Shown here in pieces: positions 1-8,026 of a stretch of 41,773 nt of DNA (its first letter is position 1; every line of letters begins with the position of its first letter). This DNA comes from Methylobacterium cerastii (GTDB lineage: Bacteria > Pseudomonadota > Alphaproteobacteria > Rhizobiales > Beijerinckiaceae). The notes beneath the pieces were generated by a model. It searched no databases. It was not told the DNA's origin and was given only the letters and a program-made list of their open reading frames with translations. Made by a program: the position numbers and the translations under genes. The DNA lies in contig NZ_BPQG01000035.1 of the NCBI RefSeq assembly GCF_022179125.1, positions 1 to 41,773 of the forward strand, given 5' to 3'.

Positions 1-117
1 GAGGAGACCGGCGCGGCGGCGAGCCAGGTGCTGGGCGCCGCCTCCGAGCTCTCGCGCCAGTCCGAGCACCTGGCGGCGGAAGTCGATCGCTTCCTCGCCA
101 CCGTCCGCGCCGCCTGA
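1..117 (+). CDS. Probable methyl-accepting chemotaxis protein, C-terminal end (partial)
   Basis: Only the last 38 codons are in the window, ending with TGA at 115-117. The reading frame runs EETGAAASQVLGAASELS and finishes in FLATVRAA. Alternating Ala/Ser/Glu/Gln positions followed by a short FL-x-x-VRAA tail are typical of the end of the cytoplasmic signalling helix of alphaproteobacterial chemoreceptors, which relay ligand binding to CheW/CheA. The sensor, membrane and HAMP parts lie outside the window, so the ligand is unknown. The call rests on a short helical segment and is an inference from pattern. Confidence 0.6.
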   Translation, partial: EETGAAASQVLGAASELSRQSEHLAAEVDRFLATVRAA

Positions 118-128
118 GCCGATCCTCC

Positions 129-244
129 CCGTCATCCCGGGGCTGCGCGGCAGAGCCCGGGATCCAGAGCCGCCGACGGCGCAATCAGGAGAACGACCTG
201 CGGTTCTGGATCCCGGGCTCGCCTCTGGCGCCCCGGGATGACGG
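129..244. repeat. Nested palindromic intergenic repeat element
   Basis: Outer 15-base arms at 129-143 and 230-244 are perfect reverse complements (CCGTCATCCCGGGGC type). A second pair of 20-base arms at 153-172 and 201-220 is complementary with one mismatch and carries the CCCGGGATCC core. The element fills most of the gap between the chemoreceptor tail and the M20 gene, which converge here. It could fold into a long hairpin in RNA and may act as a bidirectional terminator, but there is no T tract. The CCCGGGATCC-like core recurs in the element at 20812-20977, so this looks like one copy of an interspersed family. Confidence 0.8.
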
Positions 245-298
245 CGAGGGTGCGAAAACGCGGGTTTTTGCGATCCGCGCCTTGCTTCGAACGAAGCC

Positions 299-1594
299 TC
301 AGCCGCCCGCCTCAAGACGTTCCGTCCCACACCATTCGGCAACGAACAGCGCCATCGCCGTGGTGATGCGCTGGACGGAGCGCAGGCTGACGCGCTCGTC
401 GAAACCGTGGATGTTCTCGCTGGCCGGGCCGTAGCAGAGCGCCGGCACCTGCTCGTAGAGGGCGTGCACCCGCGTATCGAGGTAGCAGGGCGCCATGATG
501 CCGGTCAGCTCCGCTCCGGTCGCGCGGCGGTGGGCGGCGGCGAGCACGCCCTCCGCCTCCGAGCCCGGCTCCAGCACGTAGCCCTCGGCGAAGAACCCGT
601 CGAAGGTGACCCGCGGCGGGGCGTCGGCGAGGAACGGGTCGGCGCGGGCGAAGGCGGCGACCGCCGCCTCCACCTCGGCGGCCGCGTCCGCCGCGCGCGT
701 GCCGGGATAGAGCGCGATCCGGCAGCCGACGCGGCACCAGGCCGGCACCGACGAGTTCCAGTCGCCGCCCTCGATCCGGCCGACGTTGAGGTTGATCGGG
801 TGCGCCACGTCCGAAAAGTGCGGCCGGCCGGCCCGGTCGGCGTTCCAGCGCCCCTCGAGGTCGCGCAACGCGCCGATCACCCGGTAGGTCGCGTCGATGG
901 CGTTGGCGCCCGCGCCCATCGCGCGGACATGCACCGGCCGCCCGCGCACCTCGACCGTGAACCACAGCACGCCGGTGTTGGCCCGCACCAGAGCCTCGTC
1001 CATCGGCTCGGGGATCAGCACCGCGTCGGCGCGGTAGCCGTGCAGGTGCGCCGCGAGCGCGCCGTTGCCGGTGGATTCCTCCTCGACCACCGACAGGATC
1101 GTCACGGCGGCGGCGGGCTGCAGGCCGATCCGCCGCAGCGCGTCGAGGGCGAACAGGTTGGCCGCATGCCCCGCCTTCATGTCGGCGGCGCCGCGCCCGT
1201 ATAGCCAGTCGCCGTCGATCACCGGATCGAAGGGCGGGTGCGTCCACAGGTCGAGGGGGCCGGGCGGCACCACGTCGACATGCGCCTGCAGGATCAGCGA
1301 GCGTCCGCCCACGCCCCGCGGCCGGTGGAGGCCCGCCACGATCGGCGCCTCGGAATGCCCGTCCGCGACCCTCGCCCCGCCGGGATGGCCCACGATCGCG
1401 GCGGCGTCGATGGCAAACCGCTCGGTCGCGTAGCCGCGGGCGCGAAACGCGCCGAGCACGAAGTCCTGAATCGCGTGCTCGGCGCCGCGGGTCGAGCCGA
1501 ACCGCACCAGCGCCTGCGTGTGCGCGACCTGCTCGGCGAACCCGTGCGCGACGGAGGCCGCGATGCGGTCGGCGAGGGCGGGATCGAGGGGCAT
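299..1594 (-). CDS. M20 family metallopeptidase (ArgE/DapE-type deacylase)
   Basis: This 431-residue protein has the layout of the ArgE/DapE/ACY1 branch of family M20, di-zinc cytoplasmic amidohydrolases that remove acyl groups from amino acids or cleave small peptides. The metal-binding signatures are visible in order: AHVDVVPPG, then YGRGAADMKAG, then the catalytic VVEEESTGNGA, and a dimerisation-domain segment with VRGRPVHVRAMGAGANAID. The ATG at 1594 is chosen because AGGA lies six bases upstream; an upstream in-frame start at 1705 would add a 37-residue leader of poor composition. It is divergent from the Mo oxidoreductase at 1780. It is a different subfamily from the ArgE-like protein at 13950-15116. 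The substrate cannot be told from sequence. Confidence 0.88.
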   Translation of the reverse strand: MPLDPALADRIAASVAHGFAEQVAHTQALVRFGSTRGAEHAIQDFVLGAFRARGYATERFAIDAAAIVGHPGGARVADGHSEAPIVAGLHRPRGVGGRSLILQAHVDVVPPGPLDLWTHPPFDPVIDGDWLYGRGAADMKAGHAANLFALDALRRIGLQPAAAVTILSVVEEESTGNGALAAHLHGYRADAVLIPEPMDEALVRANTGVLWFTVEVRGRPVHVRAMGAGANAIDATYRVIGALRDLEGRWNADRAGRPHFSDVAHPINLNVGRIEGGDWNSSVPAWCRVGCRIALYPGTRAADAAAEVEAAVAAFARADPFLADAPPRVTFDGFFAEGYVLEPGSEAEGVLAAAHRRATGAELTGIMAPCYLDTRVHALYEQVPALCYGPASENIHGFDERVSLRSVQRITTAMALFVAEWCGTERLEAGG

Positions 1595-1779
1595 GCGAAG
1601 TCCTGCAGTCTCGCGGCGGAGCGCGGCCAGCCTACGCCGCCCAGTCGCCGCGACATAGGCGGTCCCCGAGGCGCAGGTGGGAACGGAGATTGGAATTGTT
1701 TGCACTTCCGTGCATCCTGTGGGCGAACCGGGTCCGCTCGCTGGAACAATAAAGCGGGACGCCCGGCCGTGGAGGAACC

Positions 1780-3942
1780 ATGAACGAGATCGTCAAGCCG
1801 GATTCCCTGATCGTCGCCGAGGCCGAGAGCCTGACCGAGACCTTCTTCGGCGGCTGCCCGCACGACTGCCCGGACACCTGCTCGATGCTGTTCGAGGTGC
1901 GTGACGGCGAGTTGCTCGGCGTGCGGGGCAACCCGGACCACCCGATGACCCGCGGCACTCTCTGCGTGAAGCTGAAGGACTACGAGACGCGCCACTACCA
2001 TCCCGACCGGCTGCTCTACCCGATGAAGCGGGTCGGCCCGAAGGGCTCCAAGCAGTTCGCGCGCATCACCTGGGACGAGGCGCTGGACACCATCGTCACC
2101 CGTTGGAAGGCGATCATCGACAGTCACGGCCCGCAGGCCATCGCGCCCTACAGCTACCTCGGCAACCAGGGCCTCGTGCACGGGCTGAACGGCGGCGACG
2201 CCTTCTTCAACCGCATGGGCGCCACCGTCACCGAGCGCACCTTCTGCGGCGAGGGCTCGTGCACGGCCTGGCTCCTCACCGTCGGCCCGACGGCGGGCCT
2301 CGACCCGGACAGCTACATCCACTCGAAGTACATCGTGATCTGGGCCTGCAACTCGGTCAGCACGAACCTGCACCATTGGGCCATCGTCAAGGACGCCCAG
2401 AAGAAGGGCGCCAAGGTCGTCGTGATCGACGCCTACGCCTCGCGCACCGCGAAGGCCGCCGACTGGCACATCGCGCCGAAGCCCGGCACCGACGGCGCGC
2501 TCGCCATGGCGCTGATCAATTCCATCATCGCCCAAGGCCTCGTCGACCAGGACTACGTCGACAATCACACGGTCGGCTTCGAGGAGCTGAAGGAGCGGGC
2601 GAGCACCCGCACGCCGGAATGGGCCGCCGCGATCACCGGCGTCTCGGCGGAAGACATCCGCACGCTCGCCCGCGAGATGGCGACCGAGCAGCCGGTCGGC
2701 ATCCGCATGGGCGTGGCGCTGGAGCGGCATTACGGCGGCGGCCAGACCATCCGCGCCGTCACCTGCATCCCGGCGCTGACCGGCGCGTGGCGCCACGTCG
2801 GCGGCGGCGTCACCCAGTTCGGCGTGTGGGAGCACCCCTACAAGTTCGACGTGATGTGCCGGCCCGACCTGATCCCGGAGGGCACCCGCGTCGTCTCGAA
2901 CCTGCAGATCGGGCGCGCGCTCACCGGCGAGCTGAAGCTCGACCCGCCGATCCTGTCGATGATGTGCTGGAACTCGAACCCCGTCACGCAGGCGCCCGAG
3001 ACCGACAAGGTCGTCGAAGGGCTGATGCGCGAGGACCTGTTCATGGTCTCGGCCGAGCACTTCGTCTCCGACACGGCGTCCTACGCCGACATCCTGCTGC
3101 CGGCGACGATGGGCGCGGAGATGGAGGACATGATCCTCTCCTGGGGCCACCTTTATCTCACCTACAACACCAAGTGCGCGGACGCGCCCGGCGAGGCGAT
3201 CCCGAACAACGAGATCTTCCGCCGGCTCGCGGCCCGGCTCGGCTTCGAGGAAGAGAACTTCAAGTGGACCGACACGGAGTGCCTGGAGCACTACGTCGAC
3301 TGGAACGCCCCGGCCTGCGAGGGCATCGACCTCCAGTACATGCGCGAGCACGGCTTCGCCCGCCTGAAGGTCGGCACGCCGGACGACCGGGCGCCCCACC
3401 GCGAGGGCAACTTCCCGACGCCGACCGGCAAGTGCATGCTGAAGGTGGAGGGCGCCACGAACTTCGTCGCCCCGCCGTTCCGGCAGATGTACGAAGGCTT
3501 CCAGCCCGGCGAGGCGCTCGATCCGCTGCCCGACTACCTCGGCCCGCGGGAATCCCACACCAACGACCCGGAGCTCGCCAAGCGCTTCCCGCTCAACATC
3601 GTCTCGCCCAAGAGCCATTACTTCCTGAACTCCTGCTACGCGAACATGGAGGACAAGCAGAAGGGCCAGGGCGAGCAGTTCGTGATGATCAGCCAAGCCG
3701 ACGCCGACGCCCGCGGCATCCGGGACGGCGACCGGGTGCGGGTCGCCAACGACCGCGGCGCGTTCAAGGGCGTGGCCCGCATCACCGACGACGTGAAGGC
3801 GGGCATCGTGGTCGCGACGCTGGGCTACTGGCGCCAGCTCAACGAGGGCACGGTCAACAGCATCTCGTCGGGCGCCTTCACCGACATGGGCCACGCGCCG
3901 TCCTTCTCGGACAACCTCGTCGAGGTCGCCCGGGCGAACTGA
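1780..3942 (+). CDS. Molybdopterin-dependent oxidoreductase, DMSO reductase superfamily, substrate unknown
   Basis: A 720-residue Mo/W-bisMGD enzyme. The N-terminal [4Fe-4S] motif is C26-x3-C30-x3-C34-x27-C62 (GGCPHDCPDTC to LCVK). The middle carries cofactor-binding segments (WACNSVSTNLHHW, IDAYASRTAKAADWH, WNSNPVTQAPET) and ADILLPATMGAEMED. The C-terminal molybdopterin-dinucleotide domain starts near residue 600. There is no Tat signal or membrane segment, so it should be cytoplasmic. Cysteines 156 and 161 in TFCGEGSCTAW are possible metal ligands, but the ligand cannot be assigned safely. The ATG follows GAGGAACC. No electron-transfer subunit lies next to it; nepR (opposite strand) and a small exported protein separate it from the formate dehydrogenase genes. 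It may be a second formate dehydrogenase-like enzyme or another oxidoreductase of the MopB family. Confidence 0.88.
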   Translation: MNEIVKPDSLIVAEAESLTETFFGGCPHDCPDTCSMLFEVRDGELLGVRGNPDHPMTRGTLCVKLKDYETRHYHPDRLLYPMKRVGPKGSKQFARITWDEALDTIVTRWKAIIDSHGPQAIAPYSYLGNQGLVHGLNGGDAFFNRMGATVTERTFCGEGSCTAWLLTVGPTAGLDPDSYIHSKYIVIWACNSVSTNLHHWAIVKDAQKKGAKVVVIDAYASRTAKAADWHIAPKPGTDGALAMALINSIIAQGLVDQDYVDNHTVGFEELKERASTRTPEWAAAITGVSAEDIRTLAREMATEQPVGIRMGVALERHYGGGQTIRAVTCIPALTGAWRHVGGGVTQFGVWEHPYKFDVMCRPDLIPEGTRVVSNLQIGRALTGELKLDPPILSMMCWNSNPVTQAPETDKVVEGLMREDLFMVSAEHFVSDTASYADILLPATMGAEMEDMILSWGHLYLTYNTKCADAPGEAIPNNEIFRRLAARLGFEEENFKWTDTECLEHYVDWNAPACEGIDLQYMREHGFARLKVGTPDDRAPHREGNFPTPTGKCMLKVEGATNFVAPPFRQMYEGFQPGEALDPLPDYLGPRESHTNDPELAKRFPLNIVSPKSHYFLNSCYANMEDKQKGQGEQFVMISQADADARGIRDGDRVRVANDRGAFKGVARITDDVKAGIVVATLGYWRQLNEGTVNSISSGAFTDMGHAPSFSDNLVEVARAN

Positions 3943-4084
3943 CCGCGCCGAGCAGACGGCACGCGCAAGCGCCGCGCGGGGCGCGTGTCCTCGTGGCGTA
4001 CGGTCTCGCATGTGGGCGCGGTGTGGGAAGCGGACGACGCGGCGGCTCGCACCGCAGGCTCCGCCTCCCTCCCCTAAGTCGTGC

Positions 4085-4264
4085 TCACCCCTTCGGCCGG
4101 TCCAGCTGCGCGATCAGCGCTTCGAGGCGTTCGCTCACCGGGGCGGAGAGGGTGTCGGCGTAGAGGTTGCGCAGGTTCTGGCCGAGGTGGCGGCGCACGC
4201 TCGGGTTCAGGGGTGGCTGCGCCTGCGGCGTCTCGCCCGGCCGGGACATCTGCGGCTTCGCCAT
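4085..4264 (-). CDS. nepR: NepR-family anti-sigma factor
   Basis: The small protein carries the hallmark NepR core: PPLNPSVRRHLGQNL, then RNLYADTLSAPVSERLEAL and a final IAQLD. NepR binds the EcfG-type sigma factor of the alphaproteobacterial general stress response and is released when the response regulator PhyR is phosphorylated and mimics sigma. The ATG at 4264 (59 residues) is preferred because AGGG lies upstream; a GTG at 4294 in the same frame would give 69 residues. Usually nepR sits beside ecfG and phyR. Here neither is present in the window, and the gene lies alone between a Mo enzyme and an exported protein, so it may be a paralogue. Confidence 0.8.
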   Translation of the reverse strand: MAKPQMSRPGETPQAQPPLNPSVRRHLGQNLRNLYADTLSAPVSERLEALIAQLDRPKG

Positions 4265-4355
4265 CACCACCCGACCCTCACGCACGTTCGACACGGGGAG
4301 AATGGCAAAGCTTGGTTAAGGGCCCGTCACCGACGGGCGGCGACGCCGCGGAATC

Positions 4356-4381
4356 GGAACCGCCCGCGGCGGGGGCGTGTT
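4356..4381 (+). promoter_or_regulatory. Possible EcfG-type general-stress promoter
   Basis: GGAAC at 4356-4360, a 17-base spacer, then TGTT at 4378-4381. This is one base off the GGAAC-N16/17-CGTT consensus recognised by EcfG sigma factors. It lies just upstream of the exported protein and divergently near nepR. If the ATG at 4388 is the start, the transcript would be nearly leaderless, which favours the GTG at 4436 or argues against the promoter. Confidence 0.35.
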
Positions 4382-4387
4382 TGCCGG

Positions 4388-4777
4388 ATGAGACCCGTTC
4401 GACGCCTCGCCCCCGCCCAGAACCCCGGACCCCGCGTGCTCCTCCCCCGCCTCCTCTCAGCAGCCGCAGCCCTGGCGCTCGCGCTCGCCTGCACCCCCGG
4501 CCACGCCCAGACCAAGCCCGGCGACATCAAGGGCGTCGACGCGATGGGCGACAAGAGCCGCAGCGCCAACGACGGCTGGAGCCAGGCCCCCGTGCCGCGC
4601 GAGGAATCAGCGGCCAAGGATGCGCCCAACCCGGGCGGCAACTCCACGGCGGAGAACCGGGAGCGGAAGGTGCCGGGCGCCGACACCGGCTCCTCCTCGG
4701 GCACCGAGCCGCAGGCACCCCTCGACCACCGCACCCCGGGGCCGTCAGGACAGAACCCGGCCATTCCGTCGAAATAA
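4388..4777 (+). CDS. Small exported hypothetical protein
   Basis: A 129-residue frame with a basic N terminus, a hydrophobic stretch LLSAAAALALALAC and a probable signal peptidase site at PGHAQ near residue 38. The mature part (about 90 residues) is low in complexity and rich in Pro, Gly, Ser, Asn and Lys, with no domain that I recognise. The start is uncertain: ATG 4388 lacks a clear ribosome site and GTG 4436 would give a tighter signal peptide. It resembles in style the other small exported proteins at 10985 and 16125. The function is unknown; the periplasmic location is inferred from the signal peptide. Confidence 0.6.
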   Translation: MRPVRRLAPAQNPGPRVLLPRLLSAAAALALALACTPGHAQTKPGDIKGVDAMGDKSRSANDGWSQAPVPREESAAKDAPNPGGNSTAENRERKVPGADTGSSSGTEPQAPLDHRTPGPSGQNPAIPSK

Positions 4778-4854
4778 TTCCGGTTTCCGCTAGCGGATTG
4801 AACGAGCTGGTAAATCGTGCGTATTGCAGCGCGATATCCGCCCGATCTGTGTCA

Positions 4855-4870
4855 CGGAACCGCACTTGCC
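4855..4870 (+). promoter_or_regulatory. Possible sigma-54 (-24/-12) promoter for fdoG
   Basis: GG at 4856-4857 and GC at 4868-4869 are exactly ten bases apart. The surrounding bases (CGGAAC, then CTTGCC) match the TGGCAC-N5-TTGC consensus at most key positions. It lies about 60 bases before the fdoG start. The first T and the C of GGCAC are missing, so this is only a candidate. Confidence 0.3.
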
Positions 4871-4895
4871 TCGGGCCGGCAATCCTGGGAAGCAT

Positions 4896-4912
4896 GCTGG
4901 AATTAGTCCAGC
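4896..4912. promoter_or_regulatory. Short inverted repeat before fdoG
   Basis: GCTGGA at 4896-4901 and TCCAGC at 4907-4912 flank a five-base AT-rich centre (ATTAG). It stands out against the GC-rich background, 18 bases before the fdoG ATG. It could be an operator or a small leader hairpin. No regulator can be named from the sequence. Confidence 0.35.
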
Positions 4913-4930
4913 TCTGATCGGGATACTCGG

Positions 4931-7900
4931 ATGACGATTCAGGTCTCACGGCGCGGCCTGCTGAAGGGTGGCGCCATCGCCCTCGCGGGTGGCTCCCTCG
5001 GCGCCCTCGGCTTCGGCGGCCTCGAGCCGGCGATGGCGGCGGCGGTCCGCCCCTTCAAGCTCGCGCAGATGCGCGAGACCCGTAACACCTGCCCCTACTG
5101 TTCGGTGGCCTGCGGCGTCATCCTCTACAGCCTCGGCGACAAGTCGAAGAACGCCCGCTCTGCGGTGATGCACGTCGAGGGCGACCCCGACCACCCGATC
5201 AACCGCGGCACGCTCTGCCCGAAGGGCTCGGCGCTGCTCGACTTCATCCAGGCCGAGACCCGGACGAAGTACCCGCTGCACCGCGAGGCCGGCTCCAAGG
5301 AGTTCAAGCGCGTCTCCTGGGACTTCGCCTTCGAGCGGATCGCCCGGCTGATGAAGGAGGATCGCGACAAGAACTTCGTGGCCAAGAACGGCGACCTCAC
5401 GGTCAACCGCTGGACCACGATGGGCTTCCTCGGCGCCTCGGCGACCTCCAACGAGACCGCGTGGCTCACCTACAAGACGGTCCGAAGCATGGGGGCCCTG
5501 GTCTTCGATAACCAGGCCAGGGTTTGACACGGCCCATCGGTCGCCAGTCTGGCGCCCTCCTTCGGCCGCGGTGCGATGACCAACCTCTGGATGGACATCA
5601 AGCACGCGGACGTCATCACCGTCATGGGCGGCAACGCCGCTGAGGCGCACCCCTGCGGCTTCAAGTGGGTGGTCGAGGCCAAGGCCCACAACAACGCCAA
5701 GCTGATCGTCGTCGACCCGCGCTTCACCCGCACGGCGTCGGTGGCCGACCTGTACTGCCCGATCCGCCAGGGGACCGACATCGCGTTCCTGTCGGGCGTG
5801 ACCAAGTACCTGCTCGACAACGACAAGCTGCAGCATCGCTACGTCGCGGCATATTCCAACGCCGGCTACGTCGTGCGCGAAGGCTACGACTTCCAGGACG
5901 GGCTGTTTGCCGGCTACGATCCCGAGAAGCGCGACTACGACAAGTCGACCTGGGACTACGAGATCGGTCCCGACGGGTACGCGGTCGTCGACGAGACGAT
6001 GCAGCACCCGCGTTGCGTCATGCAGCTGCTGAAGAAGCACGTCGCGATCTACACGCCCGAGATGGTGTCGCGGATCTGCGGCTCGCCGCAGGAGCCCTTC
6101 CTCAAGGTCTGCGAGCTCATCGCCACGACCTCGACGCCCGACCGGACGATGGCTTCGCTCTATGCTCTCGGCTGGACGCACCACTCCAAGGGCTCGCAGA
6201 ACATCCGCTCGATGTGCATCGTGCAGACGTTGCTCGGCAACATCGGCATGTTGGGTGGCGGCATGCAGGCCTTGCGCGGCCACTCCAACATCCAGGGGCT
6301 GACGGACCTCGGGCTGATGAGCAACCTCATCCCCGGCTACCTGAACATCCCGATCGAGAAGGAGCCGACCTACAAGGACTACGCGTCCAAGCGCGAGTTC
6401 AAGCCGCTGCGGCCGGGGCAGACCAGCTACTGGCAGAACTACAACAAGTTCTTCGTCTCGTTCCAGAAGGCGATGTGGGGCGAGAAGGCGACCAAGGAGA
6501 ACGACTGGGCCTACGACTACCTGCCCAAGCTCGACGTGCCGACCTACGACGTGCTGCGCGGCTTCGAGCTGGCGAAGCAAGGCAAGATGACCGGGTACTT
6601 CATCCAGGGCTTCAATTGCCTGATGTCGTTCCCCAATCGCGCCAAGATGACGGAAGCCTTCTCCAAGATGAAGTTCATCGTGGTGATGGACCCGCTCAAG
6701 ACCGAGACCGCGCGGTTCTGGGAGAACCACGGCGAGTACAACGACGTGGACACCGCCTCGATCCAGACCGAGGTGTTCGAGCTGCCGACCACGCTGTTCG
6801 CCGAGGAGGAGGGCTCGCTCTCCAACTCCAGCCGCTGGCTGCAATGGCACTGGCAGGCTCAGGACGCTCCGGGCGAGTGCAAGCCCGACATCGACATCAT
6901 GGCGGGCATCTTCCTGCGCATGAAGGAGATGTATCAGAAGGAGGGCGGCGCCTTCCCGGACCCGATCGTCAACCTGACCTGGAACTACGCGATCGCCCAC
7001 GAGCCAACGCCGACCGAGCTCGCTCGCGAGATGAACGGCTACACGCTCGCCCCGACGCCGGGCCTCGACGGGCAGACCCTGCCCGCCGGCCGCCAGGTCG
7101 ACGGCTTCGCCCAGCTCAAGGACGACGGCACCACCGCCTGCGGCTGCTGGATCTACTCGGGCTGCTACACCGAGAAGGGCAACACCATGGCCCGCCGCGA
7201 CAACGCGGATCCGGGCGACCGCGGCATCGCGCCGAACTGGGCCTTCGCCTGGCCGGCCAACCGCCGCGTGCTCTACAACCGCGCCTCGTGCGACCCGGAA
7301 GGGAAGCCGTGGTCGGAGAAGAAGAAGCTCATCGAGTGGAACGGCAAGCAGTGGGTCGGCTTCGACGTGCCGGACTACGGCGTCACCGTCGCCCCCGATA
7401 AGGGCGTCGGCCCGTTCATCCTCAACCAGGAGGGCGTCGCCCGCCTGTGGACCCGCGGCCTGATGCGCGACGGGCCGTTCCCGACGCACTACGAGCCGTT
7501 CGAGTCGCCGATGGCCAACATCCCGTTCCCGCGGGTGAAGGGCAATCCGGCGTCGCGGATCTTCAAGGACGACCTGGCCGACCTCGGCACCGCGGAAGAG
7601 TTCCCCTACGCGGCGACGAGCTACCGGCTGACCGAGCACTTCCATGGCTGGACCAAGCACGCCCGGATCAACGCGATCCTCCAGCCGGAGGCCTTCGTCG
7701 AGATCTCCGAGCAGCTCGCGAAGGAGAAGGGCATCGTGAAGGGCGGCTGGGTCCGGGTCTGGTCCAAGCGCGGCTCGCTCAAGGCCAAGGCCGTCGTCAC
7801 CAAGCGCATCAAGCCGCTGATGTGCGACGGGAAGGCCGTCCACGTGGTCGGCATCCCGCAGCATTGGGGCTTCATGGGCCAGACGAAGAAGGGATGGCAC

Positions 7901-8011
7901 CCGAACTCGCTCACCCCGGTGGTCGGCGACGCCAACACCGAGACGCCCGAGTTCAAGGCGTGGCTCGTCAACATCGAGCCGACGACGCCGCCGTCGGACG
8001 CGGTCGCGTAA
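4931..8011 (+). CDS. fdoG: Formate dehydrogenase-N/O-type alpha subunit, selenocysteine-containing, Tat-exported
   Basis: A single 1026-residue protein is encoded if the in-frame TGA at 5525-5527 is read as selenocysteine (residue 199). Order of features: twin-arginine signal (VSRRGLLK, R7 R8) and hydrophobic core; [4Fe-4S] cysteines C54, C57, C61, C96; then NQARV-Sec-HGPSVA, the active-site context of E. coli FdnG/FdoG (Sec196, 1015-1016 residues). Homology continues without break through GRGAMTNLWMDIK, DPRFTRTASVADLY, GHSNIQGLTDLG, GCWIYSGCYTEKGN and HWGFMGQTKKG. The enzyme oxidises formate to CO2 on the periplasmic side using Mo- or W-bisMGD and passes electrons to FdoH. fdoH starts 15 bases after the stop. 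Without readthrough the product would be a useless 198-residue stub. The genes selA, selB, selC and selD are not in this window and must lie elsewhere. Confidence 0.93.
5525..5562 (+). promoter_or_regulatory. Bacterial SECIS element with recoded UGA
   Basis: Counting the U of the UGA (5525) as base 1, base 17 (5541) is a U that bulges between GG/CC (5539-5540 with 5555-5556) and a five-pair stem CGCCA/TGGCG (5542-5546 with 5550-5554). The loop is GUC, placing G at position 23 (5547) and U at 24 (5548). Bulged U17 and loop G23 U24 are the bases known to contact elongation factor SelB in the E. coli fdhF SECIS. The spacing is identical, so the element should direct selenocysteine insertion. Confidence 0.88.
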
Positions 8012-8026
8012 GGGGAGCATCAGACA

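Noticed and set aside
1680-1780. EcfG or sigma-54 promoter before the Mo oxidoreductase
   Set aside because: GGAAC occurs at 1680 and 1743 but no GTT lies at 16-17 bases, and GG/GC spacing near 1692-1703 is not ten.
5525-5527. fdoG as a pseudogene or sequencing error because of the in-frame TGA
   Set aside because: The TGA is exactly at the selenocysteine site of the family, the flanks are conserved, and the following hairpin matches the SECIS positions that SelB contacts.
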